From positions 13,142,040-13,206,039 of the forward strand of contig OZ024783.1 in assembly GCA_964017065.1 (NCBI GenBank): a stretch of DNA of 64,000 bases, given 5' to 3'. The stretch's first letter is position 1. Each line of letters starts with the position of its first letter. A program made the position numbers and the translations under genes. This stretch comes from Haliclona indistincta. Lineage: Eukaryota > Porifera > Demospongiae > Haplosclerida > Chalinidae. This document shows, in pieces, positions 32,590-42,961 of this stretch. The notes under the pieces were generated by a model. It had not been told where the DNA came from and ran no database searches. It worked only from the letters and a program-made list of their open reading frames with translations.

Positions 32590-33730
32590 CATGTACTGTG
32601 AAGTGAAAAGATGAACATCTACTGCAATTCTTCATCATCCGGCAGTGCTTGATATCCCCTTTCTTTCAGATTGCTATCTCAAAGCTAAACTGAGTTAGCT
32701 CTCAACAATTTTACTTTCTCAGGATCCCTTGATTGAAGAGATTGCTTCCTTGTCTCTGTCAGTGTCACCGGCCCTCGGCTAGCTCAAACAGATAGAGGAC
32801 ACTTTACATTATTATTGCAATTAACTTGATTCTGTTGAGTCTCACGGTTAAAAGGAAAACCCTACCTAAAGCAGTACGACAGGTTGTAAAACAACAATCG
32901 GCAGAAAACAGGTCAGTCACCTCAAACATCTTACAGTGCAGCTGAAGTTCATGGATGTATGTGAACTAGAAGATACAATAGAGTTTGGAACTGCATTATG
33001 GAGGGATTGCACGCTGGTCAGTTATCCTTTATCCTCAGAGCAGCCTCAGACACTCTCCCCACTCCTTTAAACTTGAAGAGATGGAAGTTAAAAACAGATG
33101 CTAAATCAGATTGTTAATTGTGTGACCATAAGAGACCAACTGTATTCCATATCAATAACGGCTGCCCAGTTGCTCTTGAACAATGTAGATACACATAGAG
33201 ACATGATATAGTGTGCTATTGAAGATAGTGAGAGGTCTGCTAAAACACCTATAGTAGATCCTGATACCATGCAAAGTGTACTGTGACCCTGATGGTTCAG
33301 GGCATCGGAATACCCCTCTGCCAATACTGTCCCCTTCAACTTGGTGAGCACGACAGCAAGACCTGATAATTATGGTGGTTCAAGAGGGTTCTAGAATTAC
33401 TCTTTTGGAGCTCACTGTTGCCCACAGCTCTGCTGAGTCTCCTAGAGCAGCGCACAGATTAAAACAGTCTAAAGCCAACTGCTGCTGCTAACTTGCTTTT
33501 AGAGAGAGCTGGTTTTGAGTCAGAACTGGTTACACTTGAATTTGGTTCCTTGGGTCACTGGAGAGTAAATTTGGCGACTTCCCTCGCAAGGCACATAAAC
33601 TTGACTAAAGCTATTATAGGATCAATAATAGACCATGCCGCTAAGAATGCTATTGCTGGTTCTCATCAGATATTCCTCGCGATACATGAAAAACACTGGA
33701 CTAAACCATCCTCACTGTGATATTTATATA
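32590..33730 (+). pseudogene. Non-LTR retrotransposon 3' end (unit A), dead
   Basis: The plus strand carries, with frame breaks, pieces of the region downstream of the reverse transcriptase: KTLPKAVRQVVKQQ-like, a LCDHKRPT-x-FHI-x-NGC cysteine/histidine motif, ALEQ-type text, then a final open piece (33493-33720) reading LLERAGFESELVTLEFGSLG and ARHINLTKAIIGSIIDHAAK. The order and spacing match the C-terminal part of RT proteins widespread in cnidarian and sponge elements. A TAA stands where CxLC needs a residue, and this stop is shared by units A-C. No target duplication was determined. Confidence 0.65.
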
Positions 33731-33974
33731 TTTATTTTCCCCTCTATTCTGTCATTTCTATTTCTGTTTTTTTCTCTCACCTCACCCTTGCTAGGACCGT
33801 TTGTTCACTCACTCATTGTGTACCATTTACAGTAAACCTGTGTCCTAGGGTACATGCTACACTAAAAATTATTGTATTCTTTGCCACTTCAATAAAAGTT
33901 GGTTTCTCCCCATTGCATCATTATTTATTATTAATAAATTTTATTTTTGAGCATGCAATAATGATACAATGATT

Positions 33975-34676
33975 CTAATAATGTTTGTAAGTGTAACTAG
34001 TGGTGTATGTGTTGTTATCGTGAGTAATGTATGCATTTTGTGATTCTTGTGTTTGTATGTTGCCGTTTGGGTCTACGTGCATGCATGACGACAGATGCAC
34101 TGTTAGAGTTACTGTTAGAATTTTGTCAACGTGTATAAATGTGTCAGTGTCTACTTTAGACACTGCGTTGGCACACTCCATATCATTGACCACTGAGTCA
34201 CTGGATTCGCTGGCGCCTGTTCCATCATCATCTGTGGTGATGCCATCACACGATTCTATGAATAGAGCAATAACAATAATTAACATAAAGAAATACGCAG
34301 TTGATCCTCGCTAATCTAAACGCCCCTGTATACAGTACTGATCGGACCAGCAGTTGATTCAGAATGCCGGTGACTAAGCTCGATCGATTCGAACGTGATT
34401 AGCGCCGGTGGATTTACTGTACTGTATCATCTATGACAGAACTATTGAGGCGCCTTACTCACCATTAACACAGGCCGCTTTTGATTCGACAACATGTTCC
34501 TCCAGTCCGACTTCCACATTCTAAAATGGAATTAGTAAACGTATGCATTGTACAGTGATACCACGGCACACAATTGTACACCGTACTGACGTGTAGCGTA
34601 CCTCAGCCGTACGCGTCAGCCTCTTGTTGAGGTAATAAAGGGCATGGCCCACAACAATCATCGCAGTTAGCAGCAT
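33975..34676 (-). CDS. Family member C10 (subfamily II), intact
   Basis: Minus-strand exons 34676-34602, 34520-34463 and 34255-33975 join in frame into 137 residues. Start MLLTAMIVVGHALYYLNKRL; exon 2 NVEVGLEEHVVESKAACVN; exon 3 almost identical to C9, ending in the HDNNTYTTSYTYKHY tail. Four cysteines are conserved with C9 and C12: one at the end of exon 2, then ESC, MEC and SSC in exon 3. Conserved cysteines in a short protein with a signal-like start favour an extracytoplasmic fold (inference). Confidence 0.58.
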
Positions 34677-34763
34677 CTTGACGTTCAACTTCTCGACCAC
34701 TGACTCTTCTTTGGACACCCCAGTAAAAATGCGTTGCTAAACGCGACGCGGCGATATCGATTG

Positions 34764-34775
34764 CGCGCATGCGCG
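34764..34775. promoter_or_regulatory. NRF1-type palindrome upstream of C10
   Basis: CGCGCATGCGCG lies 88 bases before the C10 start codon on the minus strand. Confidence 0.65.
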
Positions 34776-34944
34776 ATAGCCTTCTAGCTAGCTACATAAT
34801 TTTATGTAGCATGCATGCATACTTACAAATTACCTAGCTAACTGGCTGCTACTAGTACTGTAATGTAGTGGTAAAATTAATGCTAGTGTTACAGTACGAT
34901 AGTGTAAATCCAAGTTGATAGCACAGCAACATCATAGATATTAA

Positions 34945-36080
34945 CTAGCATGTACTGTGAAGTGAAAAGATCAACATCTACTGCAATTCTCCATCATCCG
35001 GCAGTGCTTGTGATATCCCCTTTCTTTCAGATTTCTCTCTCAAAGCTAAACTGAATTATCTCTCAGCAATTTCACTTTCTCAGGATCCCTTGATTGAAGA
35101 GATTGCTTCCTGATTGAAGAGATTGCGTCTTCATTTGTCACCGTCTCTCGGCTCAAACAGATAGAGGACACTTTACATCTTGCAATTAACTTGATTCTGT
35201 TGGGTCTGACGGTTAACAGGAAAACCCTACCTAAAGCAGTACGACAGGTTGTAAAACAACAATCGGCAGAACGCTGGGTGAGTCACCTCAATTAAACATC
35301 TTACTGTGCAGCTGAAGTTCATGCATGGATGTATGTGAACTAGAAGATACAATAGAGTTTGGAACCGCATTATGGAGGGATTGCACGCTGGTCAGTTATC
35401 CTTTATCCTCATGCAGAGCAGCCTCAGACACTCTCCCCACTCCTTTAAACTTGAAGAGATGGAAGTTAAAAATAGATGCTAAATTGTTAATTGTGTGACC
35501 ATAAGAGACCAACTGTATTCCATATCTTCAACGGCTGCCCAGTTGCTCTTGAACAATGTAGATACACATGGAGACATGATATAGTGTGCTATTGAAGATA
35601 GTGAGAGGTCTGCTAAAACACCTATAGTAGATCCTGATACCAAAGTGTACTGTGACCCTGATGGTTCAGGGCATCGGATAGCCCCTCTGCCACTACTGTC
35701 CCCATCAAGTTGGTGAGCACGACAGCAAGACCTGATATGGCGGTTCAAGAGGGTTCTAGAATTACTCTTTTGGAGCTCACTGTTGCCCAGCTCTGCCGAG
35801 TCTCTCAGAGCAGCCTACAGATTAAAACAGTCTAAAGCCAACTGCTGCTGCTTACTTGGTGACTTATAGAGAGAGCATGCAGAGCTGGTTTTGAGTCAGA
35901 ACTGAATTTGGTTCCTTGGGTTCCTTGGGAGAGTAAATTTGGCGACTTCCCTCGCAAGGCACCTGAACTTGACTAAAGCTAGCTATTAGATCAATAATGG
36001 ACGATTCTGATAAGAATGCATGCTATTGCTGGTTCTCATCAGATATTCCTCGCGAGTCATGAAAAACACTGGATTCTCAC
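34945..36080 (+). pseudogene. Non-LTR retrotransposon 3' end (unit B), dead
   Basis: Collinear with 32590-33730, sharing most of its stops and frame breaks, plus extra small indels (for example a repeated TTGATTGAAGAGATTGC at 35090-35130). It was duplicated together with the neighbouring family gene and does not represent an independent insertion. Confidence 0.65.
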
Positions 36081-36339
36081 TGTGATATTATTTTTTTCCC
36101 CTCTATCCTGTCAGGTCTATTCAATCATTTTTATTTCTGTTTTTTTTCTCTCACCTCACTCCGTTTGTTCACTCACTCATTGTGTACCATTTACAGTAAA
36201 CCTGCATGTGTCCTAGGGTACATGCTACACTAAAATTATTTTATTCTTTGCCACTTCAATACAAGTTGGTTTCCCCATTGCATCATTATTATTAATAATT
36301 TTTTATTTTTGAGCATGCAATAATGATGATACAATGATT

Positions 36340-36958
36340 CTAATAATGTTTGTAAGTGTAACTAGTGGTGTATGTGTTGTTATCGTGAGTAATGTATGCA
36401 TTTTGTGATTCTTGAGTTTGTATGTTGCCATCAGGGTCTACATGCTTACATGAAGATAGATGTAGCGTTAGAGTTACTGTTATAATTTTGTCAACGTGTA
36501 TAAATGTGTCAGTGTCGACTTTAGACACTGTTAGTCTGTTAGTGTTGGCACACTCCATGTTGACATCATTTGAGTCTCTGGATTCCGCGTCTGTTCCATC
36601 ATCATCCTCAGTGATGACAGTGTCTTCTTCACACAATTCTATGAATAGAGCAATAACATTAATTAACATAAAGAAATACACAGTTGATCCTCGCTAATCT
36701 AAACGCTCCTGTATACTGTACTGATCAGACCAGCAGTTGATTCAGAATGCAACCGCCGGTGACTAAGCTCGAACGTGATTAGCGCGGGCCGGTGGATTTA
36801 CTGTATTGTATCATCTATGACAGAACTATTGAGGCGCCTTACTCACCATTAACACAGGCCGCTTTTGATTCGACAACATCTTCCTCCGCCGTACGCGTCA
36901 GCCTCTTGTTGAGGTAATAAAGGGCATGGCCCACAATAATCATCGCAGTTAGCAGCAT
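36340..36958 (-). CDS. Family member C11, intact frame with exons 1 and 2 fused
   Basis: Minus-strand exons 36958-36847 and 36638-36340 encode 136 residues. A deletion has removed intron 1 and the first seven codons of exon 2 yet kept the frame: RLTRTAE runs straight into EDVVESKAACVN. Exon 3 reads ELCEEDTVITEDDDGTDAES, then the core DTDTFIHVDKIITVTLTLHL and the usual tail. The frame-preserving loss argues that the copy is, or recently was, under selection. Alternatively it is chance (one in three). Confidence 0.55.
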
Positions 36959-37045
36959 CTTGACGTTCAACTTCTCGATCACTGACTCTTCTTTGGACAC
37001 CCCAGTAAAAATGCGTTGCTAAACGCGACGCGGCGATATCGATTG

Positions 37046-37057
37046 CGCGCATGCGCG
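37046..37057. promoter_or_regulatory. NRF1-type palindrome upstream of C11
   Basis: CGCGCATGCGCG, 88 bases before the C11 start codon. Confidence 0.65.
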
Positions 37058-37239
37058 ATAGCATTCTAGCTAGCTACATGTAGCATGCATGCATACTTAC
37101 AAATTACCTAGCTAACTGGCTGCTACTAGTACTATAATGTACTGGTAAAATTGATGCTAGTGTTACAGTACTATAGTGTAAATCCAAGTTGCTAGCACAG
37201 CAACATCATAGATATTATGGCTAGCTAGTGTTAGTAGTA

Positions 37240-38350
37240 GCATGTACTGTGAAGTGAAAAGATCAACATCTACTGCAATTCTCCATCATCCGGCAGTGCT
37301 TGTGATATCCCCTTTCTTTCAGATTTCTCTCTCAAAGCTAAACTGAATTATATCTCAGCAATTTCACTTTCTCAGGATCCCTTGATTGAAGAGATTGCTT
37401 CCTGATTGAAGAGATTGCGTCTTCGTTTGTCACCGTCCCTCAGCTCAAACAGATAGAGGACACTTTACATAATTATTGCAATTAACTTGATTCTGTCGGG
37501 TCTGACGGTTAACAGGAAAACCCTACCTAAAGCAGTACGACAGGTTGTAAAACAACAATCGGCAGAACGCTGGGTGAGTCAACTCAAGCATCTTACTGTG
37601 CAGCTGAAGTTCATGGATGTATACAATAGAGTTTGGAACCGCATTATGGAGGGATTGCAAGCTGGTCAGTTATCCTTTATCCTCAGAGAAGCCTCAGACA
37701 CTCTCCCCACTCCTTTAAACTTGAAGAGATGGAAGTTAAAAACAGATGCTAAATTGTTAATTGTGTGACCATAAGAGACCAACTGCATTCCATATCATTA
37801 ACGGCTGCTCAGTTGCTCTTGAACAAGGTAGATACACCTGGAGATAGTGAGAGGTCTGCTAAAACTTCTATAGTAGATCCTGATACCATGCAAAGTGTAC
37901 TGTGACCCTGATGGTTCAGGGCATCAGATAACCCCTCTGCCACTACTGTGTCCATCAACTTGGTGAGCACGACAGCAAGACCTGATAATTATGGTGGTTC
38001 AAGAGGGTTCTAGAATTACTCTTTTGGAGCTCACTGTTGCCCACAGCTCTGCCGAGTCTCTCAGAGCAGCCTACAGATTAAAACAGTCTAAAGCCAACTG
38101 CTGCTGCTTACTTGGTGACTTATAGAGGGAGCATGCAGAGCTGGTTTTGAGTCTGAACTGAATTTGGTTCCTTGCATGCATGGTCCTTGGGAGAGTAAAT
38201 TTGGCGACTTTCCTCACAAGGCACCTGAACTTGACTAAAGCTAGCTATTAGATCAATAATGGACGATTCTGCTAAGAATGCTAGTGCTGGTTCTCATCAG
38301 ATATTCCTCGCGAGACATGAAAAGCACTGGACTAAACGATTCTCACTGTG
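37240..38350 (+). pseudogene. Non-LTR retrotransposon 3' end (unit C), longest open piece
   Basis: 37487-37768 is open and reads VNRKTLPKAVRQVVKQQSAE, then QLKFMDVYNRVWNRIMEGLQ and EASDTLPTPLNLKRWKLKTD. The CxLC-H-C block follows at about 37760-37820 in another frame with the shared TAA. The distal piece (VTLLELTV-like) is at 38010-38340. Non-functional. Orientation is opposite to the family genes in every unit. Confidence 0.65.
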
Positions 38351-38607
38351 ATATTATTTATTTTCCCCTCTATCCTGTCAGGTCTATTCAATCATTTTTT
38401 CTCTCTATTTTCTCTCACCTCACCCCGTTTGTTCGCTCACTCATTGTGTACCATTAATTTTACGGTAAACCTGTGTCCTAGGTACATACTACACTATTGT
38501 ATTCTTTGCCACTTCAATACAAGTTGGTTTCCCCATTGCATCATTATTAATTTTTATTATTAATAATTTTTTATGTTTGAGCATGCAATAATGATGATAC
38601 AATGATT

Positions 38608-39335
38608 CTAATAATGTTTGTAAGTGTAACTAGTGGTGTATGTGTTGTTATCGTGAGTAATGTATGCATTTTGTGATTCTTGTGTTTGAATGTTGCCATC
38701 AGGGTCTACGTGCGTACATGAAGATAGATGTAGTGTTAGAGTTACTGTTATAATTTTGTCAACGTGTATAAATGTGTCAGTGTCTACTTTAGACACTGCG
38801 TTGGCACACTCCATGTTGACATCATTTGAGTCACTGGATTCCGCGTCTGTTCCATCATCATCCTCAGTGATGACAGTGTCTTCTTCACACGATTCTATGA
38901 ATGGAGCAATAAAAATAATTAACATAAAGAAAATTAATACGCTGTTGATCTTCGCTAATCTAAACGGCCATGTATACTGTACTGATCGGACCAGCAGTTG
39001 ATTCAGAATTCAACCGGATTGAACGTGATTGAACGTGATTAGCCGGATTGAACGTGATTAGCGCCGGAGGATTTACTGTGCTGTATCATCTATGACAGAA
39101 CTATTGAGGCGCCTTACTCACCATTAACACAGGCCGCTTTTGATTCGACAACATCTTCATCCAGTCCGACTTCCACTGCCTAAAATGGAATTAGTGAACG
39201 TATGCATTGTACAGTGATACCACGGCACACAATTGTACACCGTCCTGACGTGTAGCGTACCTCAGCCGTACGCGTCAGCCTCTTGTTGAGGTAATAAAGG
39301 GCATGGCCCACAACAATCATCGCAGTTAGCAGCAT
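38608..39335 (-). CDS. Family member C12 (subfamily II), intact
   Basis: Minus-strand exons 39335-39261, 39179-39122 and 38894-38608 join in frame into 139 residues. Start MLLTAMIVVGHALYYLNKRL; exon 2 AVEVGLDEDVVESKAACVN; exon 3 ESCEEDTVITEDDDGTDAES, core DTDTFIHVDKIITVTLTLHL, SSCTHVDPDG and tail ESQNAYITHDNNTYTTSYTY. Sequence differences from C10 are scattered and mostly do not break the frame. Confidence 0.58.
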
Positions 39336-39417
39336 CTTGTCGTTCAACTTCTCGATCACTGACTCTTCTTTGGACACCCCAGTAAAAATGCGTTGCTAAA
39401 CGCGACGCTATCGATTG

Positions 39418-39429
39418 CGCGCATGCGCG
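39418..39429. promoter_or_regulatory. NRF1-type palindrome upstream of C12
   Basis: CGCGCATGCGCG, 83 bases before the C12 start codon. Confidence 0.65.
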
Positions 39430-39599
39430 ATAGCCTTCTAGCTAGCATGCATACTTACAAATTACCTAGCTAACTGGCTGCTACTAGTACTATAATGTAG
39501 TGGTAAAATTAATGCTAGTGTTACAGTACGATAGTGTAAATCCAAGTTGCTAGCACAGCAACATCATAGATATTATGGCTAGCTAGTGTTAGTAGTAGC

Positions 39600-39870
39600 A
39601 TGTACTGTGAAGTGAAAAGATCAACATCTACTGCAATTCTCCATCATCCGGCAGTGCTTGATATCCCTTTTCTTTCAGATTTCTCTCCCAAAGCTAAACT
39701 GAATTATCTCTCAGCATTATCTTATTATTTCACTATTATCTTATTATTTCACTTTCTCAGCATCCCTTGATTGAAGAGATTGCTTCCTTGTCTCTGTCGT
39801 CACCGGCCCTCAGCTCATCTAAACTGATAGAGGACACTTTACATCTTGCATCTTGCAATTGCAACTGGTA
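39600..39870 (+). pseudogene. Non-LTR retrotransposon remnant (unit D, truncated)
   Basis: Only the first 270 bases of the unit remain (matching 37240-37480). The array then passes at about 39870 into a copy of the family downstream flank (39870-40170, like 31380-31610). Confidence 0.55.
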
Positions 39871-40199
39871 AAATTAATACTAGTGTTACTGTGCTATAGT
39901 GTAAATCCAAGTTGCTAGTACAGCAACATCATAGATAATTATGGCTAGCTAGTGTTGGTAGTAGCATGTACTGTGAAGTGGAAAGAGCTATTGCACTATA
40001 GTCAATCAAGACTGCGGATCCTGGCTTGTGACTAGAAAGGTGACTATAGCTCAAGTTGCACATGTATTCGAGATTAGCTTCTAGCTTTTTGTAATTGATT
40101 ACGTAGAAAACATGCAGTCAACAATTATTATTCTAATAATTATTAATTTTTGAGCATGCAATAATAATGATAGTATTCCAGTAGATGATAGTATAGTAT

Positions 40200-40905
40200 T
40201 CTAGGCACATATCAATAACAGAACAGAAATAAGAATTTAAAAGGATTAGCTTTAGCAAAAGGACAAATTAACTGTAAGTTGTGCAATCTACGACTACCAG
40301 AAACTCTATGCAGTAAAGTATCATTATGTGCAAAGGTAAGGTTAAAAACACACTTATACAGAAAAGTTTAGACACAAAACAATGCACAGACAAGGGGACA
40401 AGATGACATAGTTGCAACAAAACATGGCTTGAGGCTGACCAACTATGAGTAGCAAGACAACCGGCAAATATTTGAACTAACTCCAGTTGTTTTGATATCT
40501 TTTAGTAAATGTGGATCCCAGACAATGGAGGCATAGTCTAAAATAGGAAGAACCAAAGAAAGGTACAACTTAACGAAATCATTGTTACCACAGTGAGAGT
40601 AAAATGTCCGATATGAAAAACCAAGAAGCCTCCTTGACCTAGCAGTAACTGAGTCATTATGATCAGACCAGGTCATTAATAAGCACACCATTATTGTAGT
40701 AGAGAATCTGCTCAAGCTGAAGCCCATCAAGAAGCAAGCACCCAATAATTTGAGACTCGAGATCCTGGTATGTGAATAGCAGTGGTCGACGGATGATATT
40801 TGAGACTATAGCTTCTAAACTGATTAGCTACTGAAGAGAAAATTTCTACTCTTCACCATGTGATTTAAACTAATAATTTTATTTATCTTTGAGCCTACAA
40901 GAATG
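40200..40905 (-). pseudogene. Second non-LTR retrotransposon: reverse transcriptase 3' fragment
   Basis: The minus strand at 40443-40745 encodes RRLLGFSYRTFYSHCGNNDF followed by KLYLSLVLPILDYASIVWDP and HLLKDI, the conserved stretch after the RT thumb in CR1/jockey/L2-type elements. It is a 5'-truncated, frame-broken insertion. It interrupts the thirteenth family copy, of which only the 3' end of exon 3 (40920-40999) remains on the far side. Confidence 0.75.
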
Positions 40906-40999
40906 GCGATACAATGATTAATAATGTTTGTAAGTGTAACTAGTGGTGTATGTGTTGTTATCATGAGTAATGTATGCATTTTGTGATTCTTGTATTTTG

Positions 41000-41402
41000 T
41001 GGTGTTCCCCTTCACATTGTCTGATAGTGCTGTTTGTGGTCATCTACTTGTTCAACTGGACTGTCCACATTATTATTGCTACTCTTAAAAATTATCGAAA
41101 ATAATTTTTATGCTGAATTCAGGAAAAATCAAAAAAGATTAACGAAGCAGCAGGTGCATGTGATTGCAGCAGTATAACCTTGTCAATTCTTGGCAAGCAC
41201 TTGGGCAAGGTGGTTCAACATGGTAACTGGCAAAGAAATCTCTGTCTTGTCATCCTCTGCAAATATCAGTCAAATATAGCGCAATTGGTGTTCTCAGCAA
41301 CAACTTGACAGTAGTGCAGGATAAATGGATAGCTACAATACTGTCCATTGCAGAGGAATGTCAAGAATGTGTCATTTCCTGCTGGACTAATGGTGACAAC
41401 AT
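41000..41402 (+). pseudogene. Decayed fragment of adhesion-GPCR last exon
   Basis: This stretch matches the last exon of the GPCR gene (50070-50620) in order: the GGTGTTCCC/TTCT block, TTGTTCAACTGGACTGTCCA (like the segment encoding LFNWIVYAII), GCAGCAG...CTTGTCAATTCT, then after a deletion of about 150 bases (transmembrane segments 6-7) ACTTGGGCAAGGTGGTT...CATGGTAACTGG, and finally AATGTGTCATTTCCTGCTGG. Frameshifts and stops abound. It abuts the end of the family array, so the locus lost or rearranged a second GPCR gene here. Confidence 0.8.
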
Positions 41403-42961
41403 GTAGTATTAATCATCACAATAATTAATTTTAATTCTTTGAGAAAAATGTGCAAAGAAGCCTCATAGCTATAATAGATACATACTTATTACATACTACA
41501 GATATTATGCTTACATAAAAGTATACATACATACATACTGCCTTGTAATACTAAGTTGCTTTAGCTATCATAGCAACTTAGTATGTAAGTAGAGGTACCA
41601 GGCTAAGTATGTAAGACACACAAGCCCATCTGCAATGATATAATGATACACCCAGTATGCTCAAAAGAAGGGAGATCACAGTTTAAACAACTGTATAAAC
41701 TGTAGCCATGCACTTTTCCGCTTCAGTTTCTTACCTAGTTGTGGAACTATTTTAATTTGTTTTGAAAGTCTTTTGGCTGTTTAGATATGATATAAGTGTC
41801 ACTATAGTAAATTGTGGTTGATCATGTTACAAACTATGTACCACATACCTGCTCGGGTCTTCAGCCTAGCTGGCGTTTGAGCTTGCCTAGTGTTCATGAT
41901 CATAAAATTTTATGTGCTGCATTTGGATTGTCAGGATAACTTAACAAAAAATTATTTTTTGCATGAAAACATCGGTAGTCATTATTTACATAAAGGTCAT
42001 GTGCATCAGTCAATATGACCCTTTCCTGATGGCTGGATATGGATTGCACACAGATGATGTCAATGCTTGATGGATTATACAGCTGTTACACAGTTTGTTT
42101 ACAGACCGAGTACCAGGAAATGTGTGTTACCAAGGGCTTCATGCATGATGGCTCACTGACGCCTCAAAAGTGTCATCATTGACCTGTGTTCTTGGATAAC
42201 ACTATACAAGGCTTCTCTTTATTACAAGGCTTCTTTATTACAAGGCTTCTCTTTATTGCACAATAACCAGGTGAGGCTACTAACCTCACAGTACACAGTT
42301 TCCTCTTGTGTGCTTTCCATAATAATTATTTATAAGACCTTCAGTTCATTTGCTGGGTCACTAACAGAAGAGCGTACATGTGGCTATGAAAAATGACCAA
42401 CATAAGCATTGCCTGCATGCATGCACAATCACTACTGCATGTCGGTAACACAACTAGTGTGTCATTTCTTGTTCTTTTTTCTTTCTTTCTTTTCTCTTTA
42501 AGTAATCATGTAGCTGGTGTTTGTGTATACCCTGACCTTTCCTGCATCACTTGTTGTACGTTCTTCAAACTAAACACTACAATGAACTGACATTTTCATA
42601 TCACACTGGACTTCCTTGCAATGGTCCTTTCCTTGTCTACTATAATTTAATAATGAAGAGAAAGTTCATGGTAAAATAATTATGATTCAATAGTAGAGTC
42701 AACACTATAGCTGTGTTAACACCGCTTTTGTACTATGAAAATGTGCTAATGGCTTGTATTTCCTTCTCGGCAGGTTTCATTTGTTGATACAGTACAATTT
42801 ACAGGTCAAGTGCAAGTTCATCAGTCCGCCCACGTCGTATCCGGCTACTGTACAAACATTAATTTCAGTGTTCAATTATACGGTCAACGAGGCTGCTGTA
42901 GTAGCCAGCGGACAGTAAAGCCTTCGCAAGCTACTGTCACTCAGTTGCATAGCGTATCAAA
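41403..42961. other. Upstream region of the adhesion GPCR; no gene recognised
   Basis: No convincing frame. It contains a 12-bp inverted repeat TACTAAGTTGCT/AGCAACTTAGTA at about 41549-41583 and three tandem copies of a CAAGGCTTCTCTTTATTA-like unit at 42205-42260. Promoter signals could not be placed with confidence. Confidence 0.4.

Noticed and set aside
36849..37064. Alternative frame through family exon 1 (starting MRAIDIAASRLATHF)
   Set aside because: It ends at the exon border in most copies and bypasses the hydrophobic segment; only the MLLT frame continues into exons 2 and 3. It may nevertheless preserve the old N-terminus of the C3 type.
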